Below are positions 7,141 through 13,967 of a stretch of DNA of 17,654 nt, piece after piece. Where the stretch lies: the NCBI GenBank assembly GCA_018058445.1, contig JAGOZY010000001.1, positions 1-17,654 on the forward strand. The letters run 5' to 3'. The translations under genes were made by a program, and so were the position numbers. The first letter of the stretch is position 1. Every line of letters begins with the position of its first letter. The DNA is from Negativicutes bacterium. Its GTDB lineage: Bacteria > Bacillota > Negativicutes > JAGOZY01. The notes below the pieces were generated by a model, which saw nothing but the letters and a program-made list of their open reading frames with translations, did not search any database and was not told the origin of the DNA.

Positions 7141-8097
7141 GTGGAAATTAAACATTTAGAACATTTTACTGCTGTTGTTGAAAGCGAAAGCTTTACTCGA
7201 GCAGCGATCCGGCAGCAAGTGAGTCAACCCAGTATTACTTTAGCAGTTCAACGCCTGGAGGATGAGCTGGGAGTTCAGCTTGTGGATCGACGATATAAAA
7301 AATTGACTCTAACTGAAGACGGGAAGCGTTTTTATGACCGAACTCAGGTCATCTTGAAAGAAGTACAAATCACGGTTGATGAGATGCGGAAAAATCAAGA
7401 TGTAACTGCGGGCCGTATTCGAGTGGCGATGCCTTCGTCAATCGGTGGCCAGGTATATCGGATGTTTCTTTCTGTCTTTAACGACCGCTTTCCTTCGCTT
7501 GGAATTCAAATCGAGGAAACTGGCGATCAATCGGCAGCGCGACAAGTAGAAGAAGAACAGGTGGACGTAGGGATTGTTTTTCTGCCAGAAGTGTCGCGTG
7601 AGATCGAAGTGCTACCGTTAGCGCGGCAGAGAGTTGTGTTGGCTGTCCCTAAATCACATCCCTTAGCACAAGAAAAAGGGCCGATTGCCTTTTCTCGTCT
7701 TCGTAACGAACCTTTTATTATGCCAGAAGAGCAGGCTTGTTTTCATCAGCTGGCGATTCAAGAATGTCTCAATCAAGGATTTAAGCCGAATATTATTTTA
7801 AAGACACCACAAGTACACACGATTCGCCAATTGATTCAAGATGGTTTTGGTTTGTCATTCTTGCTCGAATCTTTAGTGGATGAGGCAGACGGATTGGTAG
7901 GAATTGAATTAAAACCTCAAGTCTATGCAGATGTCGGACTTGCCTGGAAGCGGGGAAAAAAGCAACCTCAGGCAGTAAAAGGGTTCATTGAACTTTTCGA
8001 AAATCAACGAATAGAGCTTCCCGGCTCACTCGGAATCAGACCGACAAATGAAATATTGATGGGCATTGGTGCTACTCGTGGTCGGCCAATTGGATAA
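7141..8097 (+). CDS. LysR-family transcriptional regulator
   Basis: DNA-binding regulator of 318 residues. The N-terminal winged helix-turn-helix spans roughly residues 1-60 (LEHFTAVVESESFTRAA..., SQPSITLAVQRLEDELGVQL, then LTLTEDGKRFYDRTQ), followed by the linker helix and a two-lobed effector domain (IRVAMPSSIGG, LPLARQRVVLAVPKSHPLA, GFGLSFLLESLV). GTG 7141 is supported by GGGGGTG about 6 bases upstream and by the family start; longer frames run back into cbiT. It is followed by a strong terminator and then by carboxylate-related genes on the same strand. Control of the downstream decarboxylase-subunit/permease operon is the likeliest role, with a small organic acid or acyl-CoA as a possible effector. 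This is inference from position only; the cobalamin genes are a less likely target. Confidence 0.9.
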   Translation: MEIKHLEHFTAVVESESFTRAAIRQQVSQPSITLAVQRLEDELGVQLVDRRYKKLTLTEDGKRFYDRTQVILKEVQITVDEMRKNQDVTAGRIRVAMPSSIGGQVYRMFLSVFNDRFPSLGIQIEETGDQSAARQVEEEQVDVGIVFLPEVSREIEVLPLARQRVVLAVPKSHPLAQEKGPIAFSRLRNEPFIMPEEQACFHQLAIQECLNQGFKPNIILKTPQVHTIRQLIQDGFGLSFLLESLVDEADGLVGIELKPQVYADVGLAWKRGKKQPQAVKGFIELFENQRIELPGSLGIRPTNEILMGIGATRGRPIG

Positions 8098-8106
8098 ATA
8101 GACCCC

Positions 8107-8141
8107 AAAAAAGACTGACGAGAGAATTGTCAGTCTTTTTT
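8107..8141 (+). terminator. Intrinsic terminator after lysR-type gene
   Basis: AAAAAAGACTGAC (8107-8119) pairs with GTCAGTC followed by six T (8129-8141), around a loop of about 9 bases. Confidence 0.92.
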
Positions 8142-8248
8142 GTATAAACTGATGAAAACAGAGAAGAATAAGAAGGAATTTTAGCACCAAAGGTCGAAGT
8201 TAGTACTTGGATTATAAAGATTTCTAATGAAAAAATGTTTTTTTATTA

Positions 8249-8277
8249 TTGTAATCTGAGAAAAAGCTTCTTATAAT
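8249..8277 (+). promoter_or_regulatory. Promoter of the decarboxylase-beta operon
   Basis: -35 TTGTAA (8249-8254), a 17-base spacer and perfect -10 TATAAT (8272-8277), giving a start near 8284. An ATTA-N10-TAAT inverted repeat at 8211-8228 lies about 55-75 bases upstream of that start, where LysR-type activators commonly bind. Confidence 0.6.
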
Positions 8278-8283
8278 AGAGGT

Positions 8284-8595
8284 AATGTACATTCACTTAC
8301 TGTTTTGTCTAAATGCTTTATCTCTGTGATAGTAAGAGGAGAGGGGGGAGATGTTACCCTCGCTACAGGGTAGACATAATCTGGTACTGTGATCGAAGCG
8401 TCAGATCTGTTAGGGGTTATCTTCTAATAGTGGGGGCTCGAAAGCAACCGAGGGAGGATGTCTGGCGAGAAAGAGGAGCACCAAGTTTTTCAATTCTCAC
8501 GAGAAGTATCTCCAAGGTAAGCTAGAAATCCCTGACTAAGCGATCGTTGCTTGGTACAAAGAAAGAGACGAAAAGTCTCTACAAGGAGGATAACA
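8284..8595 (+). promoter_or_regulatory. Long structured 5' leader of the decarboxylase-beta gene
   Basis: About 310 untranslated bases lie between the predicted start and the coding region. Visible hairpins are CTTACT/AGTAAG (8296-8301 with 8331-8336), TACCCT/AGGGTA (8355-8360 with 8367-8372) extended by ATGT/ACAT, ATCTG/CAGAT (8379-8383 with 8402-8406), and AGAGAC/GTCTCT (8564-8569 with 8575-8580), the last just before the ribosome site GGAGG at 8585. I do not recognise a known riboswitch class or T-box. Short open frames here (for example 8313-8525) have no support as genes. The stretch 8142-8248 shows nothing else. Confidence 0.45.
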
Positions 8596-9771
8596 ATGGA
8601 TTTTGGTAGTTTAATACACTCATTAAGTGATGAGATGCTCATGGGGATTCATGGTCTTATCGCGCATCCAAACATGATGATTATGTGGCTGGTAGGAGCC
8701 GTATTGATTTATTTGGCGGTCTGGAAAGATTACGAACCTACCCTACTCTTACCAATGGGCGTCGGCGCAATTATTGCTAACATTCCTTTTTCATCAGCTA
8801 TCACAACGACACCAGGCGAAGAAGGATTCTTATTTCTTCTTTACAACATGGGGATCAAAACTGAATTATTTCCAGTTCTGATCTTTATTGCGATCGGTGC
8901 GATGTGTGACTTTGGACCACTGATGCAAAATCCAAGCGTTATGCTTTTCGCAGCAGCAGCGCAAGTGGGTATTTTTGTAACAGCAATTGGTGCAACTGTT
9001 CTTGGTTTCTCTTTCAACCATGCGGCAGCCATCGGAATCATCGGTGCGGCGGATGGCCCCTCGACGATCTTCGTTGCCAGTCGATACGCGGTGGACTTGC
9101 TAGGGCCTCTATCAGTAGCTGCCTATTGCTACATGGCTTTAGTACCAGTTATCCAGCCGCCAGTTATTCGTTTGATCACTAGCAAAGAAGAACGTAGTAT
9201 CCGTATGGGCTACGAAGATACAAAGCCAATTTCTCGAAAAGCAAAATTCCTGTTCCCAATCATGATCATCGTAGTTGCTGGAGTTATTGCTCCAATTTCT
9301 GTAGCGTTGATCGGTGCTTTGATGTTTGGTAACATCTTGAAAGAATCCGGCGTCGTTCCAAGCTTGGCTCGTTGCGCGGAAAATGAACTTTCAAACTTAG
9401 TAACTCTCCTCCTCGGTATCACCGTTGGTGCTACTATGGAAGCGGACAAATTCCTAAACTATCAAGTCCTTCTCATCATGGGATTAGGCGCAGTTGCTTT
9501 CGTATTCGATACCGTTGGTGGTGTTCTCTTTGCGAAAGTTTTAAACATGTTCACAAAGAAAAAAATCAATCCAATGATCGGTGCTTGCGGAATCTCTGCT
9601 TTCCCGATGTCTGGCCGTGTTATTGCAAAAATGGCTCTTCAAGAAGATCCAACAAACTTTATCATCCAGCACTCCATTGGGGTTAACGTAGCGGGTCAAG
9701 TAGCTTCAGTCGTTGCAGCAGGGGTTGTGCTCGCACTCATTCCTGCACTGCAGCAGTTATTGGGGGTGTAA
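8596..9771 (+). CDS. Na+-translocating decarboxylase beta subunit (OadB/GcdB family), orphan
   Basis: Polytopic membrane protein of 391 residues of the family that couples decarboxylation of oxaloacetate, glutaconyl-CoA or methylmalonyl-CoA to Na+ export. The residues known to matter in Klebsiella OadB (Asp203, Tyr229, Asn373, Gly377, Ser382, Arg389) have exact counterparts at identical spacing: Asp153 in GAADGPSTIF, Tyr179, Asn325, Gly329, Ser334 and Arg341 in NPMIGACGISAFPMSGR. So the Na+ path looks intact. ATG 8596 follows AAGGAGG at good spacing. No carboxyltransferase (alpha) or biotin carrier gene is near. Either those are elsewhere or the protein acts differently with the downstream small protein and the permeases. 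Which acid is decarboxylated cannot be told from the sequence. Confidence 0.9.
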   Translation: MDFGSLIHSLSDEMLMGIHGLIAHPNMMIMWLVGAVLIYLAVWKDYEPTLLLPMGVGAIIANIPFSSAITTTPGEEGFLFLLYNMGIKTELFPVLIFIAIGAMCDFGPLMQNPSVMLFAAAAQVGIFVTAIGATVLGFSFNHAAAIGIIGAADGPSTIFVASRYAVDLLGPLSVAAYCYMALVPVIQPPVIRLITSKEERSIRMGYEDTKPISRKAKFLFPIMIIVVAGVIAPISVALIGALMFGNILKESGVVPSLARCAENELSNLVTLLLGITVGATMEADKFLNYQVLLIMGLGAVAFVFDTVGGVLFAKVLNMFTKKKINPMIGACGISAFPMSGRVIAKMALQEDPTNFIIQHSIGVNVAGQVASVVAAGVVLALIPALQQLLGV

Positions 9772-9775
9772 GTAG

Positions 9776-9913
9776 ATGACTCCAACAGTTACAGCAGCAA
9801 TAGTAATGATGATGGCAGCTTTGCCAATGATGTTTATCGTAATTGCGATTTTCATTTTCCTAACAAAAGGATTAGTCGCACTTTTTCCAGCAACGGAAGA
9901 AGACGAAATGTAG
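9776..9913 (+). CDS. 45-residue single-helix protein, possible minimal gamma (OadG-like) subunit
   Basis: A short reading frame starting 4 bases after the beta-subunit stop, with GGGGGTG 7 bases upstream of ATG 9776. It encodes an N-terminal hydrophobic stretch (about residues 8-35, rich in Met, Ile, Phe and Ala) followed by LVALFPATEEDEM, an acidic tail. Size, position and one-helix topology recall the membrane anchor part of OadG/GcdD-type gamma/delta subunits, but without their soluble C-terminal region. That assignment rests on context, not on a clear motif. A decayed copy of its 3' end is found at 11578-11628 as part of the downstream duplication, where the reading frame has lost the hydrophobic segment. 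It is very likely a real gene; its function is inferred. Confidence 0.7.
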   Translation: MTPTVTAAIVMMMAALPMMFIVIAIFIFLTKGLVALFPATEEDEM

Positions 9914-9919
9914 TTTTAG

Positions 9920-10050
9920 CTTCTAAGAAGTTCCTGTAAAAACCAAAAAGCATACCAATCAGGTAATAAGGCAAGCTGGGGGCCCTCTCCAAAAGAGCTG
10001 GCTCCTAAACGGCCAGGATCGAGAGGGCCTCCTTTTTCGATAAAAGGAGG
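9920..10050 (+). promoter_or_regulatory. Structured leader of matC-like copy 1
   Basis: An outer stem GGCCCTCTC/GAGAGGGCC (9981-9989 with 10021-10029) encloses an inner stem CTGGC/GCCAG (9998-10002 with 10012-10016) and is followed by TCCTTTTT, so it resembles a terminator. CCTCCTTTT (10028-10036) can also pair perfectly with AAAAGGAGG (10042-10050) and hide the ribosome site. The two hairpins share bases 10028-10029. Conserved upstream words are shared with the leader of copy 2. Confidence 0.55.
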
Positions 10051-10062
10051 AGAAATAATAAG

Positions 10063-11412
10063 ATGGATATCTCAGCAGCAGCCTGGGCATCGATTATTGC
10101 CCTAGTAATCGTAGTAGGGATCTCTTGTGTCAACGAAGACCTTAATGTCGGTATTTTATCTATCGGTTTTGCAATTATTGTCGGTGGTGTTTTTAGCGGG
10201 CTAAGTGGCGCTAAAGTCATGAGTTTCTTCCCAACTAGTTTATTTATGATCTTGGCTGGGGTGACGTTCATGTTTGGTATCGCCCAAACGAATGGTACGA
10301 TGGAAAAGCTCACAGCCTACTCTGTACGAGTATGTAAAGGAAATAATGCGTTAATTCCTTTAATTGTTTATGTCATTACGTCGGTTTTGACAACGATTGG
10401 ACCTGGTAACATCGCAGCAACAGCTCTCTTGGCTCCGGTTATGATGGCGATTGCCACTCGTGTCGGTATGTCTGCGTTCCTGATGACATTGCTTGTTGTC
10501 GGCGCGGCAAATGGCGCGGCATTCTCACCTTTTGCTCCAACGGGAATTATTTCTAATGGAATTATCGCTAAAATGGCAAGCGAACTGGGTCTTGCAGAGG
10601 CTTCTCTGAATGGTCTAGCTTGGAAAATTCACTTCAACTCCATGTTTGCTCAAGGTTTCGTAAACGTCGGTGGTTTCCTTGTTTTTGGCGGTTGGGCATG
10701 GATCATGAACCAACGTGGGAAAACAGTCGATATTGATGAACTGGCTCCAAAACCAGAGCCTTTCAACAAGCAACAAGTCATGACCATTTGGGCAATTGTC
10801 CTTTTGATTTTACTCGTTGTTGTTCCTGGTCTACCAGGAATGAAAGCGATTGTTCCAAAACAAGTTCAGCTCATGACAGCAAACGTCGGATCTGTAGCGT
10901 TTATTCTTTCCGGCTTCTTGCTCCTGTTTCAAGCTGGCGACAGCAAAGCAGCGATCAAAGCAATGCCTTGGGGCGTTATGATGATGGTTTGCGGTGTGTC
11001 TGTCTTGATTGAAGTCATGGACCAATCGGGCGGACTGAATGCACTGGTCAAAATTATCGGCGCGGTATCAAATCCGATCACCGTTAATGGTTGGCTTGGA
11101 TTTATCACAGGTTTGATCTCGGCGTACTCCAGTTCATCTGGTGTTGTCATGCCGATGTTCCTGCCAATGGTACCAGGACTGATCAAAGAAATTGGCGGCG
11201 GAAATCCAGTGGCTCTAATTTCTTCTATCAACATCGGTTCTCACTTAGTGGATACTTCACCTCTTTCCACTTTAGGTGCTCTTTGTATCGCAAGTGCTGG
11301 TGAGCATGAAGATAAAGGCGCTCTGTTCCGTAGACTTCTGATCTGGGGTCTCTCCATGTCAGTTGTCAGCGGTCTGGTTTGTCTCCTGTTCTTCGGTGTT
11401 CTTGGCCTCTAA
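10063..11412 (+). CDS. MatC-like (SLC13/IT superfamily) carboxylate permease, copy 1
   Basis: Polytopic membrane transporter of 449 residues resembling the MatC N-terminal/dicarboxylate carrier group within the ion-transporter superfamily. It shows about 12 hydrophobic stretches, two re-entrant-type segments such as TSVLTTIGPGNIAATALLAP and SAYSSSSGVVMPMFLPMVPG, and the substrate-region AFSPFAPTGIISNGI. ATG 10063 follows GGAGGAG. Likely substrates are small carboxylates such as malonate or C4-dicarboxylates; the sequence does not decide. Position after an OadB-type subunit and a LysR gene supports a carboxylate role. It is about 96% identical in protein sequence to the next gene, with some 17 substitutions counted by eye, mostly conservative. 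Many third-position differences show that both copies are under selection. Confidence 0.85.
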   Translation: MDISAAAWASIIALVIVVGISCVNEDLNVGILSIGFAIIVGGVFSGLSGAKVMSFFPTSLFMILAGVTFMFGIAQTNGTMEKLTAYSVRVCKGNNALIPLIVYVITSVLTTIGPGNIAATALLAPVMMAIATRVGMSAFLMTLLVVGAANGAAFSPFAPTGIISNGIIAKMASELGLAEASLNGLAWKIHFNSMFAQGFVNVGGFLVFGGWAWIMNQRGKTVDIDELAPKPEPFNKQQVMTIWAIVLLILLVVVPGLPGMKAIVPKQVQLMTANVGSVAFILSGFLLLFQAGDSKAAIKAMPWGVMMMVCGVSVLIEVMDQSGGLNALVKIIGAVSNPITVNGWLGFITGLISAYSSSSGVVMPMFLPMVPGLIKEIGGGNPVALISSINIGSHLVDTSPLSTLGALCIASAGEHEDKGALFRRLLIWGLSMSVVSGLVCLLFFGVLGL

Positions 11413-11424
11413 GAAGTACTTTGA

Positions 11425-11464
11425 CAGCGGAAGTAGTTTAAAACTACTTCCGCTGTTTTATTTT
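11425..11464 (+). terminator. Palindromic intrinsic terminator after matC-like copy 1
   Basis: A perfect 31-base palindrome with 15-bp arms: CAGCGGAAGTAGTTT (11425-11439) pairs with AAACTACTTCCGCTG (11441-11455) around one base, followed by TTTTATTTTC. Its counterpart after copy 2 keeps pairing despite base changes. Confidence 0.9.
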
Positions 11465-11465
11465 C

Positions 11466-11494
11466 TTGACAAAAAAACAGCAAAAGGGCATGAT
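11466..11494 (+). promoter_or_regulatory. Possible promoter of matC-like copy 2
   Basis: TTGACA at 11466-11471, a 17-base spacer and CATGAT at 11489-11494. It is homologous by duplication to the promoter-like sequence before the pirin gene at 13176. The -10 is poor, so activity may need an activator. Confidence 0.45.
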
Positions 11495-11518
11495 GTAAAT
11501 ATAATTGAATGGAATTTT

Positions 11519-11539
11519 ATCATAAGTTCTCGCTATGAT
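11519..11539. promoter_or_regulatory. Inverted repeat ATCATA-N9-TATGAT, candidate LysR site
   Basis: A perfect 6-9-6 inverted repeat containing a T-N11-A core, the typical shape of LysR-family sites. It lies just downstream of the possible promoter at 11466, which would suit repression. Binding by the regulator at 7141 is a guess. Confidence 0.35.
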
Positions 11540-11577
11540 ACTGTCTCAAAAATTCGGAAAATTCAAACTATAACAAA

Positions 11578-11628
11578 TTCTTAGTAAAAGGATTGGTCGC
11601 ACTTTTTTCAGTAATGGAAAGAGACGAA
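11578..11628 (+). pseudogene. Remnant of the 45-residue gene's 3' end
   Basis: In frame, FLVKGLVALFSVMERDE corresponds to FLTKGLVALFPATEEDE of the small gene at 9776-9913. Only this tail is present. The upstream hydrophobic part and start are gone, and the original stop is lost. It marks the left end of the duplicated unit. Confidence 0.7.
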
Positions 11629-11639
11629 AAAATAAACTC

Positions 11640-11763
11640 TAAAAAATCCTGTAAAAACAGGAAAGAGGCCAATCAAGTAAACTGGCAAACTGGGGACCCT
11701 CTCAAAAGAAATGCTGCGAAACAGCATGAATGTGAGGGGCTACTTTCCCCAAAAAAGGAGGAG
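11640..11763 (+). promoter_or_regulatory. Structured leader of matC-like copy 2
   Basis: Diverged copy of the leader at 9920-10050. Visible are CCTGT/ACAGG (from 11648), an outer stem CCCTC/GAGGG (11697-11701 with 11734-11738), an inner stem ATGCTG/CAGCAT (11711-11716 with 11722-11727), and GGGG/CCCC (11736-11739 with 11747-11750). The fold is kept although the bases differ from copy 1. The ribosome site GGAGGAG (11757-11763) follows. Confidence 0.5.
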
Positions 11764-11770
11764 AAAGAAG

Positions 11771-13120
11771 ATGGATATTTCAGCAGCAGCCTGGGCATCG
11801 ATTATTGCCCTCGTCATCGTAGTAGGAATCTCATGTGTCAACGAAGATCTTAACGTCGGTATTTTGTCTATCGGTTTCGCAATTATTGTAGGCGGTATTT
11901 TTAGTGGGTTAAGTGGCGCTAAAGTCATGAGCTTCTTCCCAACTAGCTTATTCATGATCTTAGCTGGGGTAACTTTCATGTTTGGGCTCGCTCAAACAAA
12001 TGGTACGATGGAAAAACTTACAGCCTACTCTGTGCGGGTATGTAAAGGAAACAACGCATTAATTCCTTTAATTGTTTATGTCATTACTTCGGTTTTGACA
12101 ACGATCGGACCTGGCAACATTGCAGCAACAGCTCTCTTGGCCCCGGTCATGATGGCGATTGCCACTCGTGTGGGTATGTCTGCGTTCCTGATGACACTAC
12201 TTGTCGTCGGCGCGGCAAATGGCGCGGCATTCTCGCCTTTTGCTCCAACGGGAATTATTTCTAATGGAATTATCGCCAAAATGGCGGGTGATCTTGGCCT
12301 GGCAGAGTCGTCCCTCAATGGGCTAGCTTGGAAGATTCACTTCAACTCTATGTTTGCTCAAGGTTTCGTTAACATTGGCGGTTTCCTCGTTTTTGGTGGT
12401 TGGGCATGGATTACGAACCAACGTGGAAAAACAGTCGATATTGATGAACTGGCTCCAAAACCAGATCCTTTCAATAAACAACAAGTCATGACCATCTGGG
12501 CAATTGTCCTCTTGATTTTACTCGTTGTTGTCCCTGGCTTACCAGGAATGAAAGCGATTGTTCCAAAACAAATTCTGCTCATGACGTCCAACGTCGGCTC
12601 TGTGGCGTTTATTCTTTCCGGTTTCTTGCTTCTGTTCCAAGCTGGTGACAGTAAAGCAGCGATCAAAGCGATGCCTTGGGGCGTTATGATGATGGTTTGT
12701 GGTGTGTCTGTCTTGATTGAAGTCATGGATAAATCAGGCGGACTAAATGCACTGGTCAAAATTATCGGTGCGGTATCAAATCCGATCACCGTTAATGGTT
12801 GGCTTGGATTTATCACAGGCCTAATCTCCGCGTACTCCAGTTCATCTGGTGTTGTTATGCCGATGTTCCTGCCAATGGTACCAGGACTGATCAAAGAAAT
12901 TGGCGGCGGAAATCCAGTAGCCTTGATTTCTTCTATCAACATCGGTGCTCACTTAGTGGATACTTCACCTCTTTCCACTTTAGGTGCTCTCTGTATCGCA
13001 AGTGCTGGCGAACACGAAGATAAAGGTGCTTTATTCCGTACACTTCTGATCTGGGGTCTCTCCATGTCGGTTGTTGGCGGTCTGGTTTGCCTCCTATTCT
13101 TCGGTATTCTCGGCTTCTAA
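11771..13120 (+). CDS. MatC-like (SLC13/IT superfamily) carboxylate permease, copy 2
   Basis: Duplicate of the gene at 10063, also 449 residues with the same membrane layout and the same signature segments. Changes from copy 1 include GVFSG to GIFSG, FGIAQ to FGLAQ, SELGLAEAS to GDLGLAESS, QVQLMTAN to QILLMTSN, MDQSGG to MDKSGG, INIGSHL to INIGAHL and LFRRLL to LFRTLL. The QVQ-to-QIL, Q-to-K and R-to-T changes are the least conservative and could alter affinity. ATG 11771 is matched to copy 1 and follows GGAGGAG by 7 bases; a longer frame from ATG 11711 would translate the leader and is rejected. Because a terminator follows copy 1, this gene probably uses the promoter-like site at 11466. Confidence 0.85.
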   Translation: MDISAAAWASIIALVIVVGISCVNEDLNVGILSIGFAIIVGGIFSGLSGAKVMSFFPTSLFMILAGVTFMFGLAQTNGTMEKLTAYSVRVCKGNNALIPLIVYVITSVLTTIGPGNIAATALLAPVMMAIATRVGMSAFLMTLLVVGAANGAAFSPFAPTGIISNGIIAKMAGDLGLAESSLNGLAWKIHFNSMFAQGFVNIGGFLVFGGWAWITNQRGKTVDIDELAPKPDPFNKQQVMTIWAIVLLILLVVVPGLPGMKAIVPKQILLMTSNVGSVAFILSGFLLLFQAGDSKAAIKAMPWGVMMMVCGVSVLIEVMDKSGGLNALVKIIGAVSNPITVNGWLGFITGLISAYSSSSGVVMPMFLPMVPGLIKEIGGGNPVALISSINIGAHLVDTSPLSTLGALCIASAGEHEDKGALFRTLLIWGLSMSVVGGLVCLLFFGILGF

Positions 13121-13132
13121 AAACTAAACATA

Positions 13133-13175
13133 AAAGCAGAAGTAGTCTTAAGACTACTTCTGCTTTTTTATTTTC
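13133..13175 (+). terminator. Palindromic intrinsic terminator after matC-like copy 2
   Basis: A perfect 34-base palindrome with arms AAAGCAGAAGTAGTCTT (13133-13149) and AAGACTACTTCTGCTTT (13150-13166), followed by TTTATTTTC. It is homologous to the terminator at 11425 with paired base changes. Confidence 0.9.
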
Positions 13176-13204
13176 TTGACAAAAAAATCGTCAAAGAGCA
13201 TTAT
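13176..13204 (+). promoter_or_regulatory. Promoter of the pirin gene
   Basis: -35 TTGACA (13176-13181), a 17-base spacer and CATTAT (13199-13204) as a weak -10. This is the ancestral form of the site duplicated at 11466. Confidence 0.5.
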
Positions 13205-13250
13205 ATAAGTATAAATCCGATTAAATTAGTCGGAAAAGGAGGGTTTCATG

Positions 13251-13952
13251 ATGAGTATTCGAGTTCGTAAAAACGAAGAGCGGGGTAAAGCGAAGTATGA
13301 TTGGTTAGAATCCTACCATACGTTCTCTTTCGATACCTACTATGATGAAAAAGAGATGGGATTTGGCGAGCTGCGAGTGATAAATGAAGACATTGTTCAG
13401 TCTGGCCGAGGATTTGGCGAGCATGGGCATAAGAATATGGAAATTATTACCTATGTGGTCGATGGCGAGCTCACTCATCGCGACTCTACAGGAGCTAAGC
13501 ATGTGATGGGCCCTGGGGGTGTTCAAAAAATGAGCGCAGGCCGTGGAATTCACCATAGTGAGATGAATGAAGGTTCGGTGCCGGTTCATCTTTTTCAGGT
13601 TTGGATTGTACCAAATAAACAAAATGTCGAGCCTGCTTATGAAGAACGAAAGCCGGACCCCAAAGCTCGCAAAGGAAATTGGCAAATCTTGGCTTCAAAT
13701 CACTCTGCCCCAGATTCAGTATCACTTTTAGCTGATGCGGAGATTCTAACAACCGTACTTGATCCGGGGCAAACGATTGAATATCACTTAGCAACAGATC
13801 GTCGCGCTTGGCTTCAAGTGATTCGTGGTGAGGTAAAAGTGGAAGGAGAAAATCTTCGGCAAGGGGACGGAGCTCGGTTATGGAATGTGGAAGATATCAA
13901 ACTAGTTGCCAGTTTTGACGGAGCCGAAGTGATACTCTTTGATCTGGCGTAA
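13251..13952 (+). CDS. Pirin-family bicupin metalloprotein (YhhW-like)
   Basis: Cytoplasmic bicupin of 233 residues. The N-terminal cupin carries the four metal ligands of the family, His58 and His60 (GEHGHKNMEIITYV) and His102 and Glu104 (GIHHSEMNE), matching His57, His59, His101 and Glu103 of E. coli YhhW. The second cupin (about residues 150-233) lacks these ligands, as usual. Bacterial pirins have been described as quercetin dioxygenases or as modulators of central metabolism; the substrate here is unknown. AAGGAGGG lies 7 bases before ATG 13251; ATG 13248 is an alternative start. It has its own promoter and terminator. No sequence link to carboxylate or cobalamin metabolism is visible. 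Confidence 0.92.
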   Translation: MSIRVRKNEERGKAKYDWLESYHTFSFDTYYDEKEMGFGELRVINEDIVQSGRGFGEHGHKNMEIITYVVDGELTHRDSTGAKHVMGPGGVQKMSAGRGIHHSEMNEGSVPVHLFQVWIVPNKQNVEPAYEERKPDPKARKGNWQILASNHSAPDSVSLLADAEILTTVLDPGQTIEYHLATDRRAWLQVIRGEVKVEGENLRQGDGARLWNVEDIKLVASFDGAEVILFDLA

Positions 13953-13967
13953 CTTTAAAATATAAGT

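Larger units (their letters stand above)
9865..13213 (+). repeat. Tandem duplication of a ~1.64-kb permease unit
   Basis: Unit 1 runs from about 9865 to 11505 and unit 2 from about 11578 to 13213. Each holds the tail of the 45-residue gene, a structured leader, a matC-like gene, a palindromic terminator and a TTGACA promoter-like element. Coding parts align with a constant 1708-base offset. About 70 bases of unrelated sequence separate the units. No transposase or target-site repeats are seen. Confidence 0.9.

Noticed and set aside
8313..8525. Open frame of 70 codons in the leader of the decarboxylase gene
   Set aside because: No good ribosome site, Arg/Cys-rich composition without family features, and it overlaps the leader hairpins.
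8540..8560. TTGGTAC before the decarboxylase gene, resembling part of a T-box
   Set aside because: The conserved CGCG-type continuation and the Stem I motifs are missing, and the gene is not amino-acid or tRNA related.
11593..11770. Open frame running from the small-gene remnant toward permease copy 2
   Set aside because: It is the decayed duplicate tail read through the leader; it lacks the membrane segment and a ribosome site.
11711..11770. Upstream ATG giving permease copy 2 a 20-residue extension
   Set aside because: This stretch is the leader hairpin; copy 1 has no such extension, and the ribosome site precedes ATG 11771.
12358..12942. Minus-strand open frame of 194 codons opposite permease copy 2
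   Set aside because: A shadow of the coding strand, with a similar shadow opposite copy 1; no ribosome site or family features.
10063..13120. Tandem permease genes as an assembly artefact
   Set aside because: The copies differ at many silent sites, in leaders and in terminators, so they are true diverged duplicates.
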